Below, one piece after another: positions 1 through 5,478 of a DNA stretch of 6,514 bases (position 1 is the stretch's first letter; every line of letters begins with the position of its first letter). The notes beneath the pieces were generated by a model. It was given only the letters and a program-made list of their open reading frames with translations, was not told the origin of the DNA and ran no database searches. The position numbers were made by a program, and so were the translations under genes. Source of the DNA: an uncultured Porphyromonadaceae bacterium (lineage in GTDB: Bacteria; Bacteroidota; Bacteroidia; Bacteroidales; Muribaculaceae); contig CAMWYV010000069.1 in NCBI GenBank assembly GCA_947178565.1, forward strand, positions 1 through 6,514. Reading direction: 5' to 3'.

Positions 1-481
1 CCGTAACAAGGTAGTGAAACACATCGAGGTATATGGCGATATGCACCGCTACATTCCTTTCCTCGCCAAAAACGCCGGATTCAGCAAGATCGGTGAAAAA
101 GTTGTGCAGCATCAGGCAAGAAAGTACGGCAAGACCAAATTCGGTCTCGACCGCTTTGTCAACGGCTACCTCGACCTCGCCACCCTCTGGTTCACAAACA
201 AATTCGGTATCAAACCGATGCACTTCTTCGGGCTTCTCGGCAGCCTTATGTTTATTCTCGGATTCATTGCCGTGGTGATTGTAGGAGCTATGAAACTGTA
301 TAATCTTCACGCAGGAAACCCCACTATACTCGTTACCGACTCACCTTACTTCTATCTCGCTTTGGTACTGATGATTCTCGGCACACAGCTCTTCCTCACC
401 GGGTTCCTCGGCGAACTGATAGTGCGCAATGCACCCGGAAGAAACCATTACGAGATTGAAGAAGAAATAAGACTCAGATGA
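1..481 (+). CDS. Family 2 glycosyltransferase, C-terminal part (5' partial)
   Basis: The reading frame is open from base 2, so the gene is cut by the window edge and about 159 residues remain. What is left matches the end of polyprenyl-phosphate sugar transferases of the DPM1/ArnC/GtrB kind. A stretch containing HRYIPFLA and a downstream basic block (QARKYGKTKFGLDRF) closes the cytoplasmic GT-A domain. Two hydrophobic membrane segments follow, roughly at bases 212-300 and 341-425, with a short polar loop between them. The tail is charged and cytoplasmic. Family members move a sugar from a nucleotide donor to a lipid carrier at the inner membrane. The substrate cannot be told from this fragment because the DxD motif and donor site lie outside the window. 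The stop overlaps the next start in an ATGA arrangement, so the two genes are probably translationally coupled. The apparent GTG start at base 14 is only an internal Val codon. Confidence 0.85.
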   Translation, partial: RNKVVKHIEVYGDMHRYIPFLAKNAGFSKIGEKVVQHQARKYGKTKFGLDRFVNGYLDLATLWFTNKFGIKPMHFFGLLGSLMFILGFIAVVIVGAMKLYNLHAGNPTILVTDSPYFYLALVLMILGTQLFLTGFLGELIVRNAPGRNHYEIEEEIRLR

Positions 482-1014
482 ACAACGTAGATTTGTATCC
501 CAAGCTATATGATGTTGTTGCCGGACGCTACTCATGCCGCGCATACACTCCTGCCCCGGTGAGCCGCGAAATGGTGCTTGCCGTGCTTGATGCGGCACGT
601 CTCGCCCCGTCTGCCTGCAACAGACAGCCCTGGAAATTTATTATTGCCGACAATCAGGAGACCCGTGAGCTTGTTATAGGCGCATACGGTCGTGATTGGG
701 TGAAAGATGTGCAGACATTCATCATTGCCTGCGGCGATCACTCCCAAGCATGGCACAGAGCCGATGGAAAAGATCACACGGATATTGATGTGGCTATTGC
801 GGTAGAGCACATATGCCTCGCGGCTTCGTCTCTCGGACTCGGCACTTGCTGGATATGCAATTTCGACGCGAAAGCGATTTCTGACGGGCTCTCGCTTCCT
901 GAAAATCTTGAGCCTATCGCAATTATCCCTATAGGCTATCCAAACCCAACCGCGCCGGTGCCGGCAAAAAGCAGAAAGGCTATTGACGAAATAGTGAAAT
1001 GGGGAAAGTTCTGA
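478..1014 (+). CDS. Nitroreductase-family FMN oxidoreductase
   Basis: This 178-residue protein has the usual length of compact nitroreductase-family flavoproteins. These bind FMN as dimers and transfer hydride from NAD(P)H to nitroaromatics, quinones or other acceptors. The FMN-phosphate region is visible near residues 17-21 (R-Y-S-C-R), followed by APSACNRQPWKF at 43-54, which is the family signature after the first helices. The segment EHICLAASSLGLGTCWI (110-126) is the conserved central helix and turn, and IIPIGYP near 150 is the typical C-terminal strand. There is no signal peptide, so it should be cytoplasmic. Its ATG overlaps the glycosyltransferase stop, and its 3' end overlaps the next gene by 16 bases, which places it inside one transcript. 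The physiological substrate is unknown. Detoxification or a reductive step in cell-envelope metabolism are both possible. Confidence 0.9.
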   Translation: MNNVDLYPKLYDVVAGRYSCRAYTPAPVSREMVLAVLDAARLAPSACNRQPWKFIIADNQETRELVIGAYGRDWVKDVQTFIIACGDHSQAWHRADGKDHTDIDVAIAVEHICLAASSLGLGTCWICNFDAKAISDGLSLPENLEPIAIIPIGYPNPTAPVPAKSRKAIDEIVKWGKF

Positions 1015-1520
1015 AATATATACTCTCCGCTCTTGCGGTAGCTATTGCTTGGAGCTGCAATACCGTGGGCTGTCTGCAAAACCAGAGCAGCCTGCCCCTT
1101 GCCGGCTTTTACGACAGCGCCACCGACAAGGCTATCTCTGTTGACTCGATCAGGGTATATGGTATCGGAGCACCTAACGACTCTTCGCTGATAAGTACAC
1201 GCACAGCATCTATGGTGTATCTGCCGTTTCGCTCGGATGCATCATCCACATCATTCTGCTTCCGCTATCTCGCCAAAGCGCTTGACTACCCGGAACTGAA
1301 CGACACTATAACCTTCACCTATACCTCTCAGCCCAGATTTGTGAGCGAGGAATGCGGAGCGATGTATGTTTATACCATTACTGGAGTGACTCACACCAGA
1401 CATATCATTGAAAATGTCGTGATTACCGACTCATTCATCAATAATATCGACACCCAGAGAATCAAAATTCTTTTCAGGGTAGCCCAGAATGAGGAAAACG
1501 ATAATACCGACAATCTATAG
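999..1520 (+). CDS. DUF6452-like putative lipoprotein
   Basis: The protein has 173 residues. It opens with a short basic stretch and a hydrophobic helix ending in AIAWSC, which fits a lipobox of the relaxed Bacteroidetes kind, with Cys20 as the lipidated residue. After the anchor come Cys25 and a conserved-looking block (QNQSSLPLAGFYDS), then VYGIGAPNDS and VYLPFR, and later EECGAMY. I recognise these blocks as the DUF6452 family, a Bacteroidales-only group with no assigned function. The rest looks like a small beta-rich periplasmic domain. The start at 999 is inside the nitroreductase gene (16-base overlap) and is supported because it gives a complete lipoprotein signal. The gene is followed directly by a DUF6048-like protein, and the two may act together in the envelope. 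The function is unknown, and the family name is from memory. Confidence 0.8.
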   Translation: MGKVLKYILSALAVAIAWSCNTVGCLQNQSSLPLAGFYDSATDKAISVDSIRVYGIGAPNDSSLISTRTASMVYLPFRSDASSTSFCFRYLAKALDYPELNDTITFTYTSQPRFVSEECGAMYVYTITGVTHTRHIIENVVITDSFINNIDTQRIKILFRVAQNEENDNTDNL

Positions 1521-1524
1521 ACCT

Positions 1525-2430
1525 ATGGATAAAATGCGCCGCCACATATTGCCACTCCTTGCTGTCTTACTCTTATGCGCCTTCAGCGCTCAGGCGCAGC
1601 GGCGCATCAACCCGGTAACTCCACCGCCGGGCACAATCGGCACAAAACAGGACACAAAGAAAGAGGAGTTTGACAAGAGCCGCCTGTCCGAAACCAAAGA
1701 CAGCCGAGGCAACGTGGTGCTAGTCGATACTGTTACCGGCACGGAGTATGTTGATTCCACCGGCATAATTGCTCCGGTCGGCAATCTCTACCCGCTCATG
1801 CATGCCGTAACGGTAGGAGTTGATATCTGGGATCCCGTCATGAAAATGCTCGGCACCGAATATGGAGGAATAGGCTTTTGGGGAGAGCTGAGTCTGCACA
1901 ACCGTTTCAAGCCGATATTCGAGTTCGGTCTATCTTCCGCCGACATACACCCGGACGGCATGAACTACACTTTTAAAAGCCCCATGGCGCCGTATTTCAA
2001 ACTCGGCATGAATTATAACATATTCTATAACTCCAATCCGGACTATCAGCTGCTCTTCGGAGTGCGCTACGCATTCACCGCATTCAAATGGGGTATCTAT
2101 AACGCGCTCCCGAATAACTCCTACTGGCAACCGGAGCCGTTTTCAATCCCTGATCAGAACTCAACCACCGGTTATCTCGAACTGGTGGCATCCATTAAGG
2201 TCAAGATATTCAAAAACATATCCATGGGATGGCAGGTGAAATATCACTCGATTATTCACCAGAGCAAAAATGTGTATGGCAGACCGATGTATATTCCCGG
2301 ATTCGGAAAACGCGGCACCCCCATCGGCGGCGGTTTCTCGGTTATGTACACCCTGCCGCTGAACAAGAAAGCTATCCCGAAGGTTAATACTACCGAAGGG
2401 AATGCGACTAACCGCACTCCCGCCGAGTAG
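1525..2430 (+). CDS. DUF6048-like secreted / outer-membrane protein
   Basis: The start at 1525 gives 301 residues and a standard signal peptide: basic MDKMRRH, a Leu/Ala-rich core, and cleavage after AQA. An earlier ATG at 1489 would add 12 polar residues in front and overlap the previous gene by 32 bases, so I prefer 1525; 1534 is also possible. After cleavage there is a Pro- and Lys/Asp-rich linker (mature residues 1 to about 60). The remainder is rich in alternating aromatic and polar residues typical of beta strands (for example GFWGELSLHNRF, LLFGVRYAFTAF, GGGFSVMYTLPL), consistent with an 8-to-12-strand outer-membrane barrel. I recognise the overall pattern as DUF6048, which sits beside DUF6452 in Bacteroidales genomes. 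No biochemical function is known to me. The C-terminal tail after the last strand is hydrophilic. The next gene starts 2 bases after the stop. Confidence 0.8.
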   Translation: MDKMRRHILPLLAVLLLCAFSAQAQRRINPVTPPPGTIGTKQDTKKEEFDKSRLSETKDSRGNVVLVDTVTGTEYVDSTGIIAPVGNLYPLMHAVTVGVDIWDPVMKMLGTEYGGIGFWGELSLHNRFKPIFEFGLSSADIHPDGMNYTFKSPMAPYFKLGMNYNIFYNSNPDYQLLFGVRYAFTAFKWGIYNALPNNSYWQPEPFSIPDQNSTTGYLELVASIKVKIFKNISMGWQVKYHSIIHQSKNVYGRPMYIPGFGKRGTPIGGGFSVMYTLPLNKKAIPKVNTTEGNATNRTPAE

Positions 2431-2432
2431 TT

Positions 2433-3170
2433 ATGAAAAAAATAGTTATTGTTGGCGCATCATCCGGTCTTGGAGAACGCATAGCCACCGATTTTGCGCG
2501 TGCAGGCTGGCGCGTCGGCATCGCGGCGCGCCGTGTTGACCGTCTTGAAGAAATCAAGAATATATACCCGTCAAACATCGCGGTGAGCGAACTTGATGTC
2601 TCCGCACCTGACGCTGTCAAGAAATTTTACGGTCTTATCGAACTGATTGACGGAATGGACGTACTCCTCTTTGCCGCCGGAACAGGCTTCTATGACCCCG
2701 AGCTTGACGATGTGCGCCTCAAAACCACGCTTGACACCAATGTTACCGGATTTGCGAGAATACTTGCTGCCGCATACAAATACTACAAGGAGACCGCCAA
2801 CCGCTACCCCGGACAGATAGCCGCCATAACATCCATTGCCGGTACCAAAGGCATCGGAGTTGCAGCAGCATACAGCGCATCGAAGAAATTTCAACAGACA
2901 TTTATCAACGCCCTTGAGCAGCTCGCTTATCAGCAGCAGGTAAATGTGAGATTCACCGACATACGTCCCGGCTTCATCCGCACTCCCCTCCTTGACGAGA
3001 AAAAAGACTATCCTATGATCATGAGCATCGATGAAGCCGCACCTCTGATTGAAAAAGCCGTGCTGCTCAAAAAGCGCGTTGCCGTCATCAACAGCAAATG
3101 GGCGATAGTCAACGGCATATGGCGCCTCGTGCCTCAACGCCTCTGGCGCCACATCTCCCTCAAATGGTGA
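2433..3170 (+). CDS. SDR-family NAD(P)-dependent oxidoreductase
   Basis: This 245-residue protein is a classical short-chain dehydrogenase/reductase. The Rossmann cofactor motif is GASSGLG at residues 8-14. The basic pair Arg33-Arg34 after the second strand favours NADPH over NADH. An AAG (81-83) replaces the common NAG, and Asn103, Ser134, Tyr147 and Lys151 form the catalytic tetrad (YSASK at 147-151). No signal peptide is present, so it acts in the cytoplasm. A basic, Trp-containing C-terminal tail (about residues 225-245) could touch the membrane or form the substrate lid, which is inference. The substrate is unknown because SDR sequence alone rarely reveals it. It is the last gene of the left operon, only 2 bases after the DUF6048-like gene, and it converges with the regulator on the other strand. 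Confidence 0.92.
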   Translation: MKKIVIVGASSGLGERIATDFARAGWRVGIAARRVDRLEEIKNIYPSNIAVSELDVSAPDAVKKFYGLIELIDGMDVLLFAAGTGFYDPELDDVRLKTTLDTNVTGFARILAAAYKYYKETANRYPGQIAAITSIAGTKGIGVAAAYSASKKFQQTFINALEQLAYQQQVNVRFTDIRPGFIRTPLLDEKKDYPMIMSIDEAAPLIEKAVLLKKRVAVINSKWAIVNGIWRLVPQRLWRHISLKW

Positions 3171-3182
3171 TATTTAGCCGTC

Positions 3183-3202
3183 ATTTCAGAGTGACCTGAA
3201 AT
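3183..3202. terminator. Small hairpin between convergent genes
   Basis: A perfect inverted repeat, ATTTCAG, six-base loop, CTGAAAT, lies in the 44-base gap between the dehydrogenase stop and the end of the hxlR-type gene. Its position suits a two-way terminator, but the stem is only 7 bp, AT-rich, and not followed by a clean T run on either strand. It may act weakly or not at all. Confidence 0.35.
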
Positions 3203-3214
3203 ATATTCCGACTG

Positions 3215-3592
3215 TCATACCTCGTCCTTAGAGCCTGCTTTATTTCTATGCTCGATAATAGTTCTCATATTCTTCTGAGCCCATGCGGTCAGTTCAAGAA
3301 TTATAGGTACGAGAGACAGTCCTGTATCAGTAAGTGAATACTCCACCCTCGGTGGCACTTCCTGATAGAATTTGCGGAGTACAAGCCCGTCAGCTTCAAG
3401 AATCCTTAATGTATTCGAAAGTACCCGGGATGAGATATCCGGTATTTTACGTCCCAATTCATTGTAGCGTATCGGCTCGTTCTCACTAAGAACAAGGATA
3501 ACCAGCAACGCCCATTTGTTGCCGAAACGTGCCACCACGTTTCTTACGGGACATATCTCTATTATCGAATTAAGCAGTTCTTTCCTTCTCAT
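3215..3592 (-). CDS. HxlR-family winged-helix transcriptional regulator
   Basis: The family signature is complete: CPVR near the N terminus, then GNKWALLVILVL, the recognition region ISSRVLSNTLRILEADGLV, and the wing RVEYSLTDTG followed by a dimer helix (LELTAWA). From the start chosen here the protein has 125 residues, which is normal for HxlR proteins. Longer versions starting at 3610 or 3658 are possible by frame. However, the only good promoter has its -7 box at 3614-3621, so transcription would begin near 3608, downstream of both earlier starts. Cys14 is the only cysteine in the protein and sits where HxlR members such as YodB and HypR carry their redox-sensing Cys. The gene diverges from the Cys-rich peptide cassette, so that cassette and its own gene are the likely targets. 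An electrophile- or oxidant-sensing role is inference. Confidence 0.9.
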   Translation of the reverse strand: MRRKELLNSIIEICPVRNVVARFGNKWALLVILVLSENEPIRYNELGRKIPDISSRVLSNTLRILEADGLVLRKFYQEVPPRVEYSLTDTGLSLVPIILELTAWAQKNMRTIIEHRNKAGSKDEV

Positions 3593-3613
3593 TTTCACCA
3601 CTACTTTCATATA

Positions 3614-3644
3614 CAAAGTTAGTGTATTAAAGCCATATATCCAA
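3614..3644 (-). promoter_or_regulatory. Bacteroidetes-type promoter for the hxlR-like gene
   Basis: Read on the - strand, TTG (3644-3642) is followed after 20 bases by TAACTTTG (3621-3614). This fits the Bacteroidetes primary sigma consensus (TTTG or TTG about 19-21 bases before TAnnTTTG). It predicts a transcript start near 3608 and a leader of about 15 bases before the ATG at 3592. Confidence 0.65.
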
Positions 3645-3682
3645 TGATATGACGGCAAGTAATTTTTCCATCTAAATTTATT

Positions 3683-3700
3683 TTTTCAACTTATTGAAAA
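3683..3700. promoter_or_regulatory. Inverted repeat in divergent region, candidate operator
   Basis: TTTTCAA, CTTA, TTGAAAA forms a perfect 7-bp dyad almost midway between the two divergent promoters. Dimeric winged-helix regulators of the HxlR type bind such dyads. The AT-rich composition makes chance occurrence plausible, so this is a candidate only. Confidence 0.4.
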
Positions 3701-3720
3701 TCACTAAAAGCGATAAATAA

Positions 3721-3744
3721 GTTACTAACGATATAAAATGTAAC
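3721..3744. promoter_or_regulatory. GTTAC-N14-GTAAC inverted repeat, candidate operator
   Basis: Five-base inverted arms (GTTAC at 3721-3725, GTAAC at 3740-3744) lie immediately upstream of the -33 element of the peptide promoter. Their centres are about two helical turns apart, suitable for a protein dimer. This position suits an activator or a repressor of the cassette. The arms are short, so support is limited. Confidence 0.35.
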
Positions 3745-3747
3745 CTC

Positions 3748-3778
3748 TTGATACGTAAAACAATGTTTGTTAATTTTG
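3748..3778 (+). promoter_or_regulatory. Bacteroidetes-type promoter for the peptide cassette
   Basis: TTG at 3748-3750, a 20-base spacer, then TAATTTTG at 3771-3778 match the Bacteroidetes -33/-7 promoter pattern with the same spacing as the divergent promoter. The predicted transcript start is near 3784. That leaves about 37 bases of leader before ATG 3821 but only about 7 before ATG 3791, which is one reason for choosing 3821. Confidence 0.65.
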
Positions 3779-3820
3779 TGTTGACAAACAGTGTTAAACC
3801 CGATAAAAACAAGTAAGATC

Positions 3821-3994
3821 ATGACACGTATCATCAACAGTGCTGTAAAGCACACGGCACAGGCTTACCTATGTGCAGAAGCAGAAAACGGTACTCCCTC
3901 GGGAGCATGCGGTTCAGCCTGCGGCGCAGGTGACGAAAAACCCGAACCCAAGCCCGCAGCATGTGGCTCGGCTTGCGGTGCAGGTGAAAAGTAA
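3821..3994 (+). CDS. ACGX-repeat Cys-rich RiPP precursor peptide
   Basis: This is a 57-residue peptide. Residues 1-27 form a leader-like part that begins MTRIINSAVKHTAQAY and has an isolated Cys18. Residues 28-57 form a core-like part made of two copies of ACGSACGAG (29-37 and 47-55), joined by an acidic, Pro-rich linker (DEKPEPKPA). Four of its five Cys lie in the repeats. The two copies differ at five codons and every difference is synonymous, so the peptide sequence is under selection. It is the first gene after the promoter and is followed by a cupin and a SPASM-type radical SAM enzyme. I recall databases naming such peptides 'ACGX-repeat peptide', partner of an 'ACGX system' radical SAM enzyme. 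Cys-linked crosslinks (sactipeptide- or ranthipeptide-like thioethers) are a reasonable guess, but no product is known to me. A start at 3791 would add 10 residues and is less likely. Confidence 0.85.
   Translation: MTRIINSAVKHTAQAYLCAEAENGTPSGACGSACGAGDEKPEPKPAACGSACGAGEK
3905..3985 (+). repeat. Two 27-base in-frame repeats coding for ACGSACGAG
   Basis: Unit 1 spans 3905-3931 and unit 2 spans 3959-3985, with 27 bases between them. They code for identical nonapeptides but differ at five third-codon positions. The duplication is therefore not recent, and it has been kept at the protein level. Confidence 0.9.
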
Positions 3995-4012
3995 AAATCA
4001 TCATCTGTCATC

Positions 4013-4054
4013 ACGACTCCGGTACTGGCATATGCAGCCTTGTATCGGGGTCGT
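4013..4054 (+). promoter_or_regulatory. Strong RNA hairpin between peptide and cupin genes
   Basis: Bases 4013-4025 pair with 4042-4054 over 13 consecutive positions with only two G-U wobbles and no bulge. The 16-base loop can add a GGC/GCC pairing (4027-4029 with 4037-4039). The hairpin begins 19 bases after the peptide stop and ends 17 bases before the cupin ATG. What follows is TTAAAAGTTTTAT, only a weak U tract. It could be a leaky terminator, a 3' stability element or a processing site that lets the peptide be made in excess over the enzymes downstream. The pairing is seen directly, and the role is inference. Confidence 0.7.
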
Positions 4055-4071
4055 TAAAAGTTTTATGATAA

Positions 4072-4449
4072 ATGGCACAGAAATCGGAACTTGAGAACAC
4101 AGGAATCAAATCCGTCAAGATCATAGAGACATCAACCGCGTGGGATGGTTCGGTTTTGCCGAAATATCCTCAGTCAACTCCGGTAATCTCCATATATAAA
4201 TATACTTTCCCTCCCCATACCGTTACCAATCCCCATTATCATAAGATCATAAACTGCGGTGTGGTATTGAGCGGGACTCTGACAATCGTGTGCAAGGACG
4301 GAAGTTTCCACGACTTCCATGCCGGAGAGCCGTTAGTGGAGACCGACGGAGAGATACATCACGGAGAAAACCGTGGCGATGTCGATGCGGTAGTCCTCAT
4401 GTTCTATGCCGGAGGTGGCGACATACCCCTGTCAATACCTGCCGAATAA
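4072..4449 (+). CDS. Small single-domain cupin protein
   Basis: The protein has 125 residues with one cupin barrel. Motif 1 is HYHKIINCGVVLSG, with metal-ligand candidates His55 and His57. Motif 2 includes Gly85, Pro87 and His96, with Asn100 four residues later. The Glu expected three or four positions after the second His is replaced by Asn61 or Cys62, so the metal site would be three-His or His/Cys. No signal peptide is present. It sits between the precursor peptide and the radical SAM gene with a 9-base gap to the latter, so it is probably part of the same pathway. Possible roles are an oxygenase or isomerase acting on the peptide, a metal or redox chaperone, or a sensor. Nothing in the sequence decides among them. 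The start at 4072 follows an A/T-rich leader, as is usual in Bacteroidetes. Confidence 0.85.
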   Translation: MAQKSELENTGIKSVKIIETSTAWDGSVLPKYPQSTPVISIYKYTFPPHTVTNPHYHKIINCGVVLSGTLTIVCKDGSFHDFHAGEPLVETDGEIHHGENRGDVDAVVLMFYAGGGDIPLSIPAE

Positions 4450-4458
4450 TCATAAGTT

Positions 4459-5478
4459 ATGGAATATTTCGCATTTCAATGGCATATCACCGACAGCTGC
4501 GACCAGTGTTGTGAGCATTGCTACATCTTTTCTGAAGGGCATCCTCATATCATTGAGATACCTCTTGAAAAGGCCGAGAAAGTTATAGGGCAGTGTGTAG
4601 AGATGTGTCGCAAGATGGACAGACTGCCTTATTTCTATATAACCGGTGGAGATCCTATCCTTCACCGTAATTTCTGGGAAATACTCGCCTTGCTGAAAGA
4701 GCGTGATATTCCGTTCACAATACTCGGCAACCCGTTCCATATCACCGACGATGTATGCCGTCGGCTTAAGTCAATGGGCTGCCAGAAATACCAGCTCTCA
4801 ATCGACGGAATGAGGGAGACCCACGACGCGATACGCAAGCCGGGGTCATTTGACACAACAGTTGAAAAGATCGATGTGCTTCGGAGCAACGGAATACGTG
4901 TTGCCGTGATGACGACTGTATCAGGCACCAACATCGACGAGATCCCTGATATCATTGACCTCGTGGTGGAAAAGGGGGTGAATGTATTCGCATTCGGACG
5001 TTACTGCCCGACTTCAGAAGAAAAATCCACACATATCTCTCCTTCCGAATACCGTGACTTCCTTGAGCGTATATGGAAAAAGTTTGAGCAGCACAAGGAT
5101 TCAGGAACCATCTTCAACCTCAAAGATCATCTGTGGACTCTATTCCTGTATGAGAAGGGACTGTTCAAAATCCCAGAAGGCAGTGACCCCGATGCTATCT
5201 ACGACGGCTGTCATTGTGGCGACTGTCACTTTACAATCCAACCAAATGGCAATGTTATGGCTTGCCGACGGTTTGAAAGCGTGGTCGGCAACTTGTTCCA
5301 AAAGCCAATTTATGAGTTATGGACGAGTAAAGAAATGGACTACTTTCGGCAATATGATAAATTTGAAAAATGCTCGAAATGTGAGCTACTCAGATTCTGC
5401 CGTGGCTGTCCTGCTGTAGCATACGGCTATCACCGTTATTTCTATGCCCCCGATCCCCAATGTTGGAAAGAAATATGA
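4459..5478 (+). CDS. Radical SAM/SPASM peptide maturase, ACGX-system type
   Basis: The protein has 339 residues. The SAM-binding [4Fe-4S] motif is Cys14-x3-Cys18-x2-Cys21, with an extra Cys17 inside it, followed by YITGGDP (60-66), the SAM amino-group motif, and QLSIDG further along the partial TIM barrel. The C-terminal SPASM domain is complete. Cys251, 253 and 256 are followed by Gly264-x4-Cys269, then Cys305-x2-Cys308-x5-Cys314-x2-Cys317 and a final Cys335, enough for two auxiliary [4Fe-4S] clusters. SPASM enzymes near small Cys-rich peptides usually modify those peptides, for example by forming thioether bonds (AlbA, CteB). The protein begins only 13 residues before the cluster motif, so it has no N-terminal RRE leader-binding domain. 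It is 9 bases after the cupin gene and overlaps the oxidoreductase start in ATGA. The assignment to the ACGX subgroup is from memory and context. Confidence 0.92.
   Translation: MEYFAFQWHITDSCDQCCEHCYIFSEGHPHIIEIPLEKAEKVIGQCVEMCRKMDRLPYFYITGGDPILHRNFWEILALLKERDIPFTILGNPFHITDDVCRRLKSMGCQKYQLSIDGMRETHDAIRKPGSFDTTVEKIDVLRSNGIRVAVMTTVSGTNIDEIPDIIDLVVEKGVNVFAFGRYCPTSEEKSTHISPSEYRDFLERIWKKFEQHKDSGTIFNLKDHLWTLFLYEKGLFKIPEGSDPDAIYDGCHCGDCHFTIQPNGNVMACRRFESVVGNLFQKPIYELWTSKEMDYFRQYDKFEKCSKCELLRFCRGCPAVAYGYHRYFYAPDPQCWKEI

Noticed and set aside
1489..1524. Earlier start for the DUF6048-like protein
   Set aside because: It puts 12 polar residues before the signal peptide and deepens the overlap with the previous gene. 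The start at 1525 gives a clean signal sequence.
3120..3151. GGCGCC repeated with a possible 7-bp stem at the end of the SDR gene
   Set aside because: It lies inside the coding region in codons for ordinary C-terminal residues, has an 18-base loop and no T run, so there is no reason to call it a terminator.
2571..3152. 193-residue open frame opposite the SDR gene
   Set aside because: It is fully antisense to a complete SDR with all catalytic residues, has no recognisable domain, and is a coding shadow.
3593..3658. Longer HxlR-type protein from 3658 or 3610
   Set aside because: The promoter -7 box lies within this stretch, and the extension has no match to the family, which normally starts shortly before the CPVR motif.
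3791..3820. Upstream ATG giving a 67-residue version of the Cys-rich peptide
   Set aside because: It lies only about 7 bases after the predicted transcript start and adds a basic segment of 10 residues. ATG 3821 gives a normal leader length.
3905..3985. The short repeats as a CRISPR or mobile-element signature
   Set aside because: There are only two imperfect copies, in frame and differing at silent positions, which fits a coding repeat. No transposase or spacer pattern is present.
3873..4094. 73-residue open frame overlapping the Cys-rich peptide in another frame
   Set aside because: It runs through the repeats out of frame, across the hairpin and into the cupin start, and the synonymous changes in the repeats support only the ACGX frame.
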